Origin: Bradyrhizobium sp. AUGA SZCCT0158
GTDB lineage: Bacteria > Pseudomonadota > Alphaproteobacteria > Rhizobiales > Xanthobacteraceae
Direction of reading: 5' to 3'
Assembly: GCF_018130065.1 (NCBI RefSeq)
Contig: NZ_JAFCME010000005.1
Location: 124,001-188,000 of the forward strand
Length of the DNA stretch: 64,000 bases
Below, in pieces: positions 56,881-64,000 of this stretch (its first letter is position 1; the number at the start of each line of letters is the position of its first letter). Position numbers and translations under genes: made by a program. Under the pieces are notes generated by a model. That model was not told where the DNA came from, did not search any database, and saw only the letters and a program-made list of their open reading frames with translations.

Positions 56881-57627
56881 ATGGCCGTTCTCGTCACGCG
56901 CCCGCATCCGGACGATGAGGCCACCGCCGCAGCCCTTCGCGCCAGGGGTTTTGAAGTGCTTCGGGCGCCGATGCTGCGATTTGAGGCGGTGCCGTTCCAT
57001 GACGATGCCGATGCCCGTTACGGCGCCATCATCGTCACGTCAGCCAACGCGCTGCGCGCCATCGCGCCGCATCTGGCCGATAGCCGGCTGCTGAAATTGC
57101 CGCTGTTCGCGGTCGGCGAACACACCGCCTCGGCTGCCCGCGACGCCGGTTTCAGCGAGGTGATGGCGGCCAGGGGCGATGCCGGTGCGTTGCGCGATCT
57201 GGTGCTGGGAGCTGTGAAATCGAAGCAACTCAAGAAAGCCAGCACGCTGCTCTATCTGGCCGGCGCCGATCTCGCGCGCGATCTCGCGGGCGAATTGGGC
57301 GAGAAGGGGTTCACCGTCGTGACGCACACGACCTACCGGATGATTCCGGCGTCCAGCCTGCCGCAGGAAATATGTGACGCTTTCGTGGCGAACCAGATCG
57401 ATGCGGTGCTGCATTATTCACGCCGCAGCGCGCGCGCCTTTCTGAACGCGGCGCGGTCGGGCGGCGTCGAAATATCGGCGCTGGCGTTGCCACAATGCTG
57501 CATTTCCGCTGCCGTTGCCGCCGTCTTGCGCGATGCCGGCGCGACGCAGGTCACGGCGGCCGCCCAGGCCGACGAAAATGCCTTGTTCGAGGCTTTGAGC
57601 CGTGCTTTGCGGACCCGATTGGCCTAA
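56881..57627 (+). CDS. hemD: Uroporphyrinogen-III synthase
   Basis: The 248-residue, two-lobed enzyme closes and flips the ring of hydroxymethylbilane to uroporphyrinogen III. The family is poorly conserved, but VLVTRPHPDDEATAAALRARGFEVLRAPML at the N-terminus (spanning), IIVTSANALRAIAPHL, LFAVGEHTA and VLHYSRRSARAFL fit HemD well. GGAG precedes the ATG. It heads an apparent operon with the Mic60 and HemY genes. In many alphaproteobacteria hemC precedes hemD here; no hemC lies between tsaD and hemD in this window. Confidence 0.9.
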   Translation: MAVLVTRPHPDDEATAAALRARGFEVLRAPMLRFEAVPFHDDADARYGAIIVTSANALRAIAPHLADSRLLKLPLFAVGEHTASAARDAGFSEVMAARGDAGALRDLVLGAVKSKQLKKASTLLYLAGADLARDLAGELGEKGFTVVTHTTYRMIPASSLPQEICDAFVANQIDAVLHYSRRSARAFLNAARSGGVEISALALPQCCISAAVAAVLRDAGATQVTAAAQADENALFEALSRALRTRLA

Positions 57628-57680
57628 CCCCGCCCGATTCTGATAGGTTCAGGGCAACTCACGCTAAGGGAACCGCTGCG

Positions 57681-58940
57681 ATGGTCGACGACAGGCCCGA
57701 AAATCAGGGATCACCGCCCGAATCGGAGCGGCCCAAGCGCGAGCCGCCGACGATCGATCTCGAGGCGACCGAAGTGACCAGCGAACCTGCGAAAGCAGGC
57801 GATACAACGAGTGCGGATACCGCCGCGCCCGAGACCGCGGCGCCTGAGGCCGCGGCGGCCGACACCGAGACTGCAACCGCGGCGGCCGCGGCGGAACCGG
57901 CGCCGCAACCGGTGCCTGCGCCGGCGCCGGTCTCGCCCTGGATCGTTGCGCCCCTCTCCGGCGCGGTGGCGGCCGCGCTCGTGATCGGCGTCGGCTGGAT
58001 GCTGGGCTGGCCCGCCGTTCAGCCGGCGGCAGCGCCGCCTGCGCCGCAACTCAACGCCGCGATCGATGGTCTCACCACGCGTGTCGCAGGCCTGGAGACG
58101 AAAACAAGCAAGCCCGCCGCGCCGGTGGCCGATCCGGCTTCCCTGGCGCGGATTGATACGCTGGAAAAATCGCTCGCCACGTTGCGCGGCGAACTCGCAA
58201 CCGCGCGCACGCAGAACGAAAAACTTGCGTCCTCCGTCAACGAAGTGAAATTGGCGCCGCGTACCGACGGCACTCCCGCACCCGCGCCCGATCTTTCCGG
58301 GATCAACGAGCAGATCGCGAAGATCGAAAGCAGCGTACGGGCGCAGGCCGCGGAGATCGCGCAGCAAGGCAGCAAGATCGCCGACTTAAAGCCGGTCGAG
58401 ACCAAACCTGCCGACGATCAGCCGCTGCGCCGGGTGGTGGCGGCGGCTTTGCTCGATGGTCTCGTGCGAACCGGCGATCCCTATCCGGCGGCGCTGAATA
58501 CGGCGAAGGCGCTGGCGCCAAACGCCGACGCGCTGAAGCCGCTTGAGCCGTTCGCGGCAACGGGCGTGCCGAACGCCGGCAAGCTCTCGGGCGAATTGCT
58601 GACGCTGGTGCCGAAATTGTCGCCGGCGGTGCCGCAGGACGCCGCCACGACTGGTTCGGGCATCGTCGAGCGGTTGCAGGCCGGCGCCGCCAAGCTGGTC
58701 CGCATCGAACGCACCGATACCGCCGGCAATGACCGCGGCGCGGTGGTGGCGCGGGCGACCGCGGCGGCGTTGCGCAACGATGCCAATGAAGCACGGCGCG
58801 AATTGAAAACGCTGGCGCCGGCCGATCGCGCCCCGGCGCAAGCCTGGCTCGACAAGGCCGATGCGCGCGATGCCGCGCTGGCCGCCTCCCGTCAATTTGC
58901 GGCCGACGCCATGGCCGTGCTCGCCAAACCGGCGCAATAA
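57681..58940 (+). CDS. Alphaproteobacterial mitofilin/Mic60-like inner membrane protein
   Basis: The 419 residues have an acidic and Ala/Pro-rich N-terminal tail (about 1-90), one membrane helix (IVAPLSGAVAAALVIGVGWMLGW, in two parts), a coiled-coil stretch (about 125-235, with LEKSLATLRGELATARTQNEKL) and a C-terminal helical domain (LRRVVAAALLDGLVRTGDPY onward) equivalent to the mitofilin signature. Alphaproteobacterial Mic60 is known to be encoded between hemD and hemY and to shape intracytoplasmic membranes. The start is ATG 57681, 54 bp after hemD; a longer frame overlaps hemD and is rejected. hemY follows by 8 bp. Confidence 0.85.
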   Translation: MVDDRPENQGSPPESERPKREPPTIDLEATEVTSEPAKAGDTTSADTAAPETAAPEAAAADTETATAAAAAEPAPQPVPAPAPVSPWIVAPLSGAVAAALVIGVGWMLGWPAVQPAAAPPAPQLNAAIDGLTTRVAGLETKTSKPAAPVADPASLARIDTLEKSLATLRGELATARTQNEKLASSVNEVKLAPRTDGTPAPAPDLSGINEQIAKIESSVRAQAAEIAQQGSKIADLKPVETKPADDQPLRRVVAAALLDGLVRTGDPYPAALNTAKALAPNADALKPLEPFAATGVPNAGKLSGELLTLVPKLSPAVPQDAATTGSGIVERLQAGAAKLVRIERTDTAGNDRGAVVARATAAALRNDANEARRELKTLAPADRAPAQAWLDKADARDAALAASRQFAADAMAVLAKPAQ

Positions 58941-58948
58941 GGAATCCG

Positions 58949-60724
58949 ATGGTCCGGATCATTTTGTTTCTGCTGTTGATCGCGCTTGGTGCAGCGGGCG
59001 CGTCGTGGGTGGCCGAGCAGCCCGGCGACGTCGTGCTGTTGTCGGGCAATCTGAAGATATCGACCACGCTGCCGAGGTTCTTGGCGGGGCTTGGCATCGT
59101 CATCGTTGCGGCCGTCATGCTGTGGGCGATCCTGCGCGGCCTGTGGCGCACGCCGGCGCGTCTGCGCCGCAATCGGCGCGAGAAGCGTCACGCCCGCGGC
59201 CGGCACGCGATCACGCAGGGATTGCTCGCGATCGGTCACGGCGATTCCACCGCCGCCCGCACGCATGCCGAAGTCGCGCGCCGCCATGCGGCAGAGGATC
59301 CGCTGGCGCTGCTGCTGGAAGCGCAATCGGCGCAGCTCGATGGCGATCGCGAAGGCGCGCAGCGCGCTTTCCACGCCATGGCCGAGCGTGAGGATACGCG
59401 GCTATTGGGCCTGCGCGGCCTGTTCATCGAGGCGCAGCGCGCGGATGATCCCGTCGCCGCCGTGATGGTCGCCGAGGAAGCGCTGAAACTGTCGCCGTCA
59501 TCGTCATGGGCGTCGCATGCCGTGCTCGGCTTCTGCTGCGCCAAGAGCGACTGGACCGGCGCGCTCCGTATTCTCGACAACAACCAATCCTCGGGGCTGA
59601 TCGACAAGACGACCTATCGCCGTCACCGCGGCGTGCTGCTGACCGCACGCGCGCTTGAGCTGGAGAAGGTCGATCGCGATCTCGCGCGCCAAAGCGTGAT
59701 GGAGGCGGTCAAGCTGGCACCGACGCTGGTGCCGGCCGCGGTGCTCGCGAGCAAATTTGAAAGCGAGGCGCATCAGGTGCGGCGTTCGATGCGCTTGGTC
59801 GAAACCGCGTGGCTGGCGCAGCCGCATCCTGATCTCGCCGATGCCTATGCCCATGTGAAGCTCGGCGATTCCGCGCGCCAGCGGCTGGTGCGCGTCGAAA
59901 CGCTGGCGGCGAAAGCACCCGGCCATATCGAGGGCGCGCTCGCGATCGCGCGCGCCGCGATCGACGCCTCCGAATTTACCAAAGCGCGCGAAGCGCTGGC
60001 GCCGTTCATCACCGCGCCGACGCAGCGGGTGGCGCTGCTGATGGCGGAGATCGAGCGCACCGAACATGGCGACAGCGGCCGGGCGAGGGCGTGGACCTTG
60101 CGCGCGGTGCGCGCGCTGCACGATCCGGCCTGGACCGCGGATGGCTATGTCAGCGATCGCTGGCGGCCGGTCTCGCCGGTCACCGGCCGCCTCGACGCCT
60201 TTCAGTGGCAGACGCCGGTCGCGGCCTTGCCGTCCGACAAGGGCCCCGCCATCGAATCCTCACCGTTCGAAGAGGCGATGCTGGCGACGCCGCGCCGCGC
60301 GGTCGTGCTCGAGCCGCCGGCTCCGGCCCCGGTCGAAAGCGGGCCGGCGGAACCGGCGGCCCCCGTCGCGCCGGAGCCTGTTGTCGCGCCCGCGGCTGCG
60401 GCCGCCCAGGACAACGCGCCGCCCGCCGCCAGCGTCGAACCGGAACCCGCCCCTGCGGCGGAGCCTGAGCCGTCCCCCGCACCGACGCCGCCGCCCGCCC
60501 AACAACCGGCGCCCGCCGTTGCCGCGCCGCTGTTTCGCGCCCGCCAGGACATTCCGAAGGCGGTTCCGGCACCGATTCCGGCCGTGATTCCCATTGTCCG
60601 GGCGCCGGACGACCCGGGAATCGACGAAGACGGCCCTCCGGACGAATTCGCCCAGCAAATCGGCCCGCCCAAGGCCCAGGCCGGCGGCTGGCGGGGATTT
60701 TTGTCACGCTGGGGCGGGGAGTAG
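58949..60724 (+). CDS. hemY: HemY-type TPR membrane protein
   Basis: The 591 residues begin with a HemY_N domain: two membrane helices (IILFLLLIALGAAGASWVAE and FLAGLGIVIVAAVMLWAIL) and the RHAITQGLLAIGHGDSTAAR segment. A TPR-like helical array covers about residues 95-400. After about 430 it is Pro/Ala-rich and low-complexity, ending in a conserved GWRGFLSRWGGE. The HemY family is of unknown function despite its name; linkage to Mic60 suggests membrane organisation. AAGGAAT precedes the ATG. Last gene of the hemD operon, followed by tRNA-Thr. Confidence 0.9.
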   Translation: MVRIILFLLLIALGAAGASWVAEQPGDVVLLSGNLKISTTLPRFLAGLGIVIVAAVMLWAILRGLWRTPARLRRNRREKRHARGRHAITQGLLAIGHGDSTAARTHAEVARRHAAEDPLALLLEAQSAQLDGDREGAQRAFHAMAEREDTRLLGLRGLFIEAQRADDPVAAVMVAEEALKLSPSSSWASHAVLGFCCAKSDWTGALRILDNNQSSGLIDKTTYRRHRGVLLTARALELEKVDRDLARQSVMEAVKLAPTLVPAAVLASKFESEAHQVRRSMRLVETAWLAQPHPDLADAYAHVKLGDSARQRLVRVETLAAKAPGHIEGALAIARAAIDASEFTKAREALAPFITAPTQRVALLMAEIERTEHGDSGRARAWTLRAVRALHDPAWTADGYVSDRWRPVSPVTGRLDAFQWQTPVAALPSDKGPAIESSPFEEAMLATPRRAVVLEPPAPAPVESGPAEPAAPVAPEPVVAPAAAAAQDNAPPAASVEPEPAPAAEPEPSPAPTPPPAQQPAPAVAAPLFRARQDIPKAVPAPIPAVIPIVRAPDDPGIDEDGPPDEFAQQIGPPKAQAGGWRGFLSRWGGE

Positions 60725-60819
60725 AGTTGGGAGGCAGCGTTTTTCTTGCCAAGGCGGGCGCTGCCCGATATCAGGTGGCACGCGTTTTCGGCCCATTTGC
60801 CGAACGCTGCGTCTGGTCC

Positions 60820-60895
60820 GCCGCAATAGCTCAGTTGGTAGAGCACGTCATTCGTAATGACGGGGTCACAGGTTCGAGTCCTGTTTGCGGCACCA
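60820..60895 (+). tRNA. tRNA-Thr (anticodon CGT)
   Basis: 76 nt with encoded CCA. The acceptor stem GCCGCAA pairs with TTGCGGC, the D-arm is GCTCAGTTGGTAGAGC, the anticodon arm CGTCA-TTCGTAA-TGACG places CGT, and the T-arm is CACAGGTTCGAGTCCTGT. Its last 36 bases are repeated exactly at 62628-62663, marking it as the integration site of a mobile element. Confidence 0.97.
60860..60895 (+). repeat. Attachment-site repeat, left copy (3' end of tRNA-Thr)
   Basis: The 36 bases from ACGGGGTCACAGG through TTTGCGGCACCA are identical to 62628-62663. This is the classic attL/attR pattern for tyrosine-integrase elements that target tRNA T-arms. Confidence 0.85.
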
Positions 60896-60994
60896 ATGAC
60901 TTAGCCGGTTTTCGGCACCTTCAAAAATCAGCCGGGGTAGGTCGGGGGTAGGTAGCGCCCCGCGCGGCCAATCTGCCTGTTCGGCCCTTGAGCG

Positions 60995-61180
60995 CTATCG
61001 CCGTTCGCTCTGCGGCGGGTGGGCGTTGGGGGCGGTTGACGAGGCTTCAGCGTCCTCGGCAGGCACTTCGCGCGCTATCAATCGGGCGAGTTCGACAAGG
61101 CCATCGTCGAACGGGCGGGCGCGCGGGGTTGGTCTTTCCGGCCGGGAGGCGACCCGGCTCAACGCTGCTAGGATTTTCAT
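60995..61180 (-). CDS. Small hypothetical protein (61 aa)
   Basis: It starts MKILAALSRVASRPERPTPR and continues with ARPFDDGLVELARLIAREVP, ending AHPPQSERR. The DGLVELARLIAREVPAED segment forms an amphipathic helix and looks conserved-type; similar short proteins are frequent near rhizobial integrases and islands (from memory). ATG 61180 has GGGGGA nine bases upstream. It lies 100 bp from the tRNA inside the att repeats. Function unknown. Confidence 0.6.
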   Translation of the reverse strand: MKILAALSRVASRPERPTPRARPFDDGLVELARLIAREVPAEDAEASSTAPNAHPPQSERR

Positions 61181-61199
61181 TGTACGATTCCCCCGACCG

Positions 61200-61815
61200 C
61201 TGCGGCACTGGGTCAAGGCACTCTAAAGCGCTTCGTTCCGATTTGATTAAAATGAAGGCCGACAACTGAAGAACGTAGTCAACGCCGTCCTAACGTCGGT
61301 CAAGGTCAGTGGCCTCGCAACGCGTGAACGCTAAGATGATGGGCCCATGCCTGACAACGTCCACAAATTTCGCAGAATCAAATGGGCAGACCCGAAGCGG
61401 TTTAAGATGATCGATGGTTTCAAGTCAAAGCCGCGGTTCGCGCTATTTTTCTGGCTTGGTAGGCTTAAACGCGCCCGAAACAGGCAGCCGCGCGCGATGC
61501 GAGACAGAACGTCAAAAGGGCGAAGCAGCCCAGCGGCGGCTTCGCGAACAGCGGCGGTCGTCCTGATTTCCAGCAAGTCACTTGCCCTTGTCCGGCGGGA
61601 ACGGAAGGCGCTAATGCGTGCAACTTTGGACGCCGCTCCTACTCTGTCCCGCCCGTGGTGCTGACCTAGCGGAATGATTCGGTCGGCCGCTATAGACACG
61701 CTCAACCTTGTTTGGCGTCGATGCCTTGTCCGATGCTGAAGGCAAAGCGGACCTACGACGCATCATGCCGAAGCGACGCGAATGACCCAGAGCCGAACTC
61801 GCGGCTATGCAGCCG
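61200..61815. other. Non-coding or degraded stretch inside the element
   Basis: Frames crossing this stretch are short or lack family features. The part 61700-61815 (minus strand reading with SALGHSRRFGMMRRRSALP) resembles a repeat-derived sequence often mis-annotated as hypothetical genes in this group, from memory. I see no gene I can support. Confidence 0.4.
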
Positions 61816-62175
61816 TTATCGACCAGCATGCAATCGCCAAGGGGCGACGTCTGTGGCAATCAATTCAAAGATTGCCTGCGACATAATCTCCCTGAAAGCA
61901 GTGGCAGGGGGCGGGGTTCCACTGCACTCTGCTTCTACCGACAGTTTTGAATTCCCTGCAGCCGAAGCAAATATTTCATTGAGTAGTCGAACGCAGTCGT
62001 CCCACTCAGCATGTGACGGCGGTTCGTCGGCTCGAATATGAATGAAACACTTCTGCGGGTCGGCGGCAGCGTAAATGCCTTTGATCCATGTGAATGCGGG
62101 CCAAATCAATTCGAACAATGCCAACTGTATGCCGGCCAATTTCTCATTCAGTGCATCTTCTGACAGGCCGTTCAT
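61816..62175 (-). CDS. Hypothetical protein (119 aa) on the tRNA-Thr element
   Basis: The protein begins MNGLSEDALNEKLAGIQLAL, then FELIWPAFTWIKGIYAAADP, CFIHIRADEPPSHAEWDDCVRLLNEIF, and ends in an Ala-rich helix with MSQAIFELIATDVAP. Composition and codon use look like a real soluble protein with helix-strand alternation. GGAG lies ten bases before ATG 62175. Its GC content is lower than that of the neighbours. I recognise no family. Confidence 0.6.
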   Translation of the reverse strand: MNGLSEDALNEKLAGIQLALFELIWPAFTWIKGIYAAADPQKCFIHIRADEPPSHAEWDDCVRLLNEIFASAAGNSKLSVEAECSGTPPPATAFREIMSQAIFELIATDVAPWRLHAGR

Positions 62176-62377
62176 TATAAAGCAGCTCCGAGCATCCAAG
62201 TGAGGGCAACCAAGAAAGCTGTCGAGGCCATCGAAGGTGCATTCTGATATCGCCGAGTGTCAATGCTGCGCCGTCGGCTATTGGCACTTAACGGACCTAA
62301 TGCGAAGGACCAACGAAGTCCGCTGATAGCGTTAAAGCGGACGTGATCCGCGCAAGCGATTCGTCCGCTGATCTATC

Positions 62378-62431
62378 CACACCCGCCGCCGGTCGCGCCC
62401 CGATGCTTTTCAGGGCGCAAGGGCGGGTGTG
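62378..62431. other. Two-tier hairpin (possible structured RNA or site)
   Basis: CACACCCGCC at 62378-62387 pairs with GGCGGGTGTG at 62422-62431, and inside it GCGCCC pairs with GGGCGC around a CGATGCTTTTCA loop. There is no T-run, so it is not an obvious terminator. It lies in the gene-free right part of the element, about 200 bp from the att repeat. Confidence 0.4.
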
Positions 62432-62627
62432 ATTCGCGAGTCCGACGCGGCTGCGCTTTGATTGCGTCATGCCATGGCGGCGAAAACCAAATTCTCGATT
62501 GCGATACTGGTCAGGCGGGACACCGACCACGGCAAAGGCCGCTGGCTTCACGTCGATTCTTGTCTACTGCGTCGGCCCGCCTGTCGGAGACCCGCGCAAA
62601 CGGTGTTGGCATTCGGCGGCTAACCGA

Positions 62628-62663
62628 ACGGGGTCACAGGTTCGAGTCCTGTTTGCGGCACCA
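62628..62663 (+). repeat. Attachment-site repeat, right copy
   Basis: Exact 36-bp duplicate of the tRNA-Thr 3' end at 60860-60895, with no tRNA 5' half before it (ACCGA precedes instead of the anticodon arm). It marks the right boundary of the integrated element. Confidence 0.85.
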
Positions 62664-62760
62664 GCCTCTCTCCCGCTCTACGCGCGTATTCTCAACTGAT
62701 CGGTGTAGATCAGCGGAAATTTGTGGCCAGCTCCCGGTAGCGCAGCGTGGTCACGACATC

Positions 62761-62790
62761 CGCCCCAGGTCGGTCACGCCGACCGGGGCG
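62761..62790 (+). terminator. Strong GC hairpin followed by ACTTTTGG
   Basis: CGCCCC-A-GGTCGG pairs with CCGACC-GGGGCG around TCACG (12 bp with one bulge), followed on the plus strand by ACTTTTGG. It lies 27 bp from the stop of the minus-strand leader-peptide gene, so it may end that transcript too, although T-richness on that side is poor. Confidence 0.5.
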
Positions 62791-62816
62791 ACTTTTGGTC
62801 AAAGTGACCGTTTCAC

Positions 62817-63005
62817 TTACAGCCGAATTGTCGGGGCTTCGATTGCGCCGCGATAGTTGCTCTCCATGAGCTGCTTCTGGGCGATCATGAAGTCGGTCCT
62901 GGCGCCAAAGCCAGTCGGATGCAGATGGATATATCCGCCTCCAGTGACAGCGGCGAGGTCGTTCTCGGTGATTTCGCGAAGTTCGTTCTGATTCCCGGTA
63001 GACAT
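62817..63005 (-). CDS. Small peptide with double-glycine (bacteriocin-type) leader
   Basis: The 62 residues read MSTGNQNELREITENDLAAV then TGGG and the core YIHLHPTGFGARTDFMIAQK and so on to the end IRL. The ELREITENDLAAVTGGG stretch matches double-glycine leaders (ELxxxxLxxVxGG) that are cleaved by C39-peptidase ABC exporters. The core of about 38 residues has no Cys, so it is not a lanthipeptide; an unmodified class II-type peptide or an unrelated exported peptide is possible. GGAGG lies nine bases before ATG 63005. No exporter, modifying enzyme or immunity gene is visible next to it. Confidence 0.7.
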   Translation of the reverse strand: MSTGNQNELREITENDLAAVTGGGYIHLHPTGFGARTDFMIAQKQLMESNYRGAIEAPTIRL

Positions 63006-63303
63006 GGCACATCCTCCGTTTAGCTCGACCGGCGCGATCATTCGCCCCGTTCCGTCGATCTCGGAAAAATGCCCCGTCTTGCAATGATGCGCTGTTCCCC
63101 AGGTAACAGCCGATGCGTGACCGGCATCACGGAGCGCCCCGCATATCGCGTTTATGTCGGCAAAGCAGAGAGCGCTCATGCACCTGCTGCCATGCTTGTC
63201 CGAACATGGAGGCGCCGCATGCTGAAAATATACCTGAAGGTGAAGAGCGCCGCCCCTGTGGCGTTGCTCAACCGTCGACTCAGCGAGGTGCCTCCCAAGC
63301 AAC

Positions 63304-63528
63304 GTGACGAACTCGCTCGAAATGAAGGACGAGTCCGACATCTATCCGCGTGCGCTACTCCTGATATTCGCGTTGGTCTCGTGCGCGTTTGCCGCGCTGG
63401 CGATATTTGCTGCTATCAACGCGTGGAAATCCGGAAACTGGGTGCAATTCACGGTAACGGCTCCGGGAGCGATCTTCTTTGCATGGTGTGCGTGGGCATG
63501 GTTGCGCCGATGGATCGCCCGCGCCTGA
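63304..63528 (+). CDS. Small two-helix membrane protein (hypothetical)
   Basis: The 74 residues contain two hydrophobic helices, ALLLIFALVSCAFAALAIFAAI and FTVTAPGAIFFAWCAWAW (in part), joined by WKSGNWVQ, and a basic C-terminus (RRWIARA). The start is GTG 63304 or ATG 63322. No family is recognised. It lies across a 300-bp gap from the divergent leader-peptide gene. Confidence 0.5.
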   Translation: MTNSLEMKDESDIYPRALLLIFALVSCAFAALAIFAAINAWKSGNWVQFTVTAPGAIFFAWCAWAWLRRWIARA

Positions 63529-63767
63529 ACAGCATTCCGTGCTCACGGCAACAGTGGTACGGGCGGTGATCTTTCTCCCGGATACGATCTCCGCGGTGCT
63601 CGGAAGCTATTTACGGCATTTTTCCCTGCCTATGCTGCGCCGTTAACCCTCCATTAACCATGTCGGCGCACCCTGCGCTGTCCCTTCTGGAAACGAGTGT
63701 GCGGCGAGAGGCCGTCTCCGCTGTCCCGGTGACGGCTTTTTGCCTTTCCGAACCGTGGAGTAGAGCC

Positions 63768-63890
63768 ATGTCTGAACCGGGCAAGGTGCAACTGGGGGTA
63801 AATTTGCTTTCCGCATTCACATCGACAATTGCCGTTGCCCTGGTCTTGGGCTTGCCAATGGCGGTCGCTATAATCTGGCTTTGCTCCTGA
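63768..63890 (+). CDS. Very small membrane protein (40 aa)
   Basis: It starts MSEPGKVQLGVNLLSAFTST and ends in one hydrophobic helix (IAVALVLGLPMAVAIIWLCS). GTGGAG lies upstream of ATG 63768 at a suitable distance. A hairpin with a T-run (GCCGTC...GACGGCTTTTTG, 63710-63742) precedes it and could be its leader. No family is recognised; its single-helix form is compatible with a small regulatory membrane peptide. Confidence 0.45.
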   Translation: MSEPGKVQLGVNLLSAFTSTIAVALVLGLPMAVAIIWLCS

Positions 63891-63918
63891 TTTCTCCGCC
63901 TGGCCAGAGGGCAAGGCA

Positions 63919-64000
63919 GTGTTCGACTGGTGGAAATCGAAAAAGCCTTCGACGAAGTCCGCCGACCGGGGACGCGGCGGCGGACCGCACGTCATCCTTG
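63919..64000 (+). CDS. Start of an unidentified gene (partial at the window edge)
   Basis: From GTG 63919, preceded by AGAGGGCAAGGCA, the frame reads MFDWWKSKKPSTKSADRGRG and GGPHVIL up to the right edge. The Trp-rich, basic start and the ribosome site support a real gene. Too little is visible to assign a family. Confidence 0.45.
   Translation, partial: MFDWWKSKKPSTKSADRGRGGGPHVIL

Larger units (their letters stand above)
60896..62663. mobile_element. Small integrase-less element integrated at tRNA-Thr
   Basis: The 1.77-kb stretch is bounded on the left by the intact tRNA-Thr and on the right by a second copy of its last 36 bases. Inside I find two plausible small genes (60995-61180 and 61816-62175), a stretch of repeat-like DNA (61331-61860) and hairpins, but no integrase, transposase or replication gene. 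It is either a deletion relic of a larger island or a very small satellite mobilised in trans. A strand cannot be assigned. Confidence 0.7.

Noticed and set aside
60896..61000. Possible integrase C-terminus next to tRNA-Thr
   Set aside because: The minus-strand frame ending in ADF-stop is short and shows no catalytic Arg-His-Arg-Tyr residues.

Overview
The window looks like chromosomal DNA of a GC-rich alphaproteobacterium close to Bradyrhizobium/Rhodopseudomonas (Nitrobacteraceae). The reasons are the gene repertoire (paired glnK-amtB modules, an alphaproteobacterial Mic60 gene between hemD and hemY, topoisomerase IB, EVE-gpsA-tsaD, MHYT-PAS-GGDEF-EAL), the rhizobial type of the small hypothetical proteins, and the interspersed intergenic repeats that recall Bradyrhizobium. 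No search was run, so the genus is an inference.

Layout. 1-2.8 kb: the 5' part of ftsK (running off the left edge) and a DapC-like aminotransferase. 2.9-3.7 kb: gene-free and full of repeats, including a folded element with nested inverted repeats. 3.7-5.6 kb: GFA-family, DUF4240 and DUF1835/DUF3658 proteins. 5.65-9.65 kb: two complete PII-ammonium transporter modules (glnK-amtB twice, same strand), with a strong terminator and a possible sigma-54 site. 10-15.1 kb: a GYF-domain membrane protein, tesB, ubiH, Trm112, then a TetR regulator divergent from a small membrane protein with two operator-like palindromes between them, followed by a 5'-truncated crotonase. 15.5-22.3 kb: a c-di-GMP enzyme, a Lon N-domain protein, a CnoX/YbbN-like thioredoxin, tRNA-Gly(GCC) and a DUF2157/GDYXXLXY operon. 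22.4-35.5 kb: a DUF2235 hydrolase, a sorbosone dehydrogenase-like protein with a dihaem cytochrome c, panE, two SDRs, a DsbA/HCCA-isomerase-type protein, DUF2239, GST, a serine hydrolase and gamma-glutamyltransferase. 35.7-42.6 kb: an Atg22/UMF1-type transporter, purH, a heparinase II/III-type protein, rsmB and a DUF1674 gene.

42.6-44.7 kb is an accessory patch: an IS1595-type transposase remnant, tiny divergent genes, a DUF1508 protein and an MltR-like protein, with less GC-rich coding. 44.7-48.8 kb holds a nuclease, an L,D-transpeptidase and a tandem pair of DUF6600 proteins, the first broken by a frameshift. 49-60.7 kb is core again: acs, topoisomerase IB, a diguanylate cyclase, the EVE-gpsA-tsaD operon, and hemD-mic60-hemY on the other strand.

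60.8-64 kb: tRNA-Thr(CGT), whose 3' 36 bp recur exactly 1.77 kb downstream. This brackets a small integrase-less element. Beyond it are a double-glycine leader peptide gene and small membrane proteins.

The best candidates for something undescribed are the tRNA-Thr-bracketed mini-element with its neighbouring leader peptide, the paired CCCGGG palindromes between DUF2239 and GST, the near-perfect 60-bp palindrome before purH, and the nested-stem repeat at 3.1 kb.
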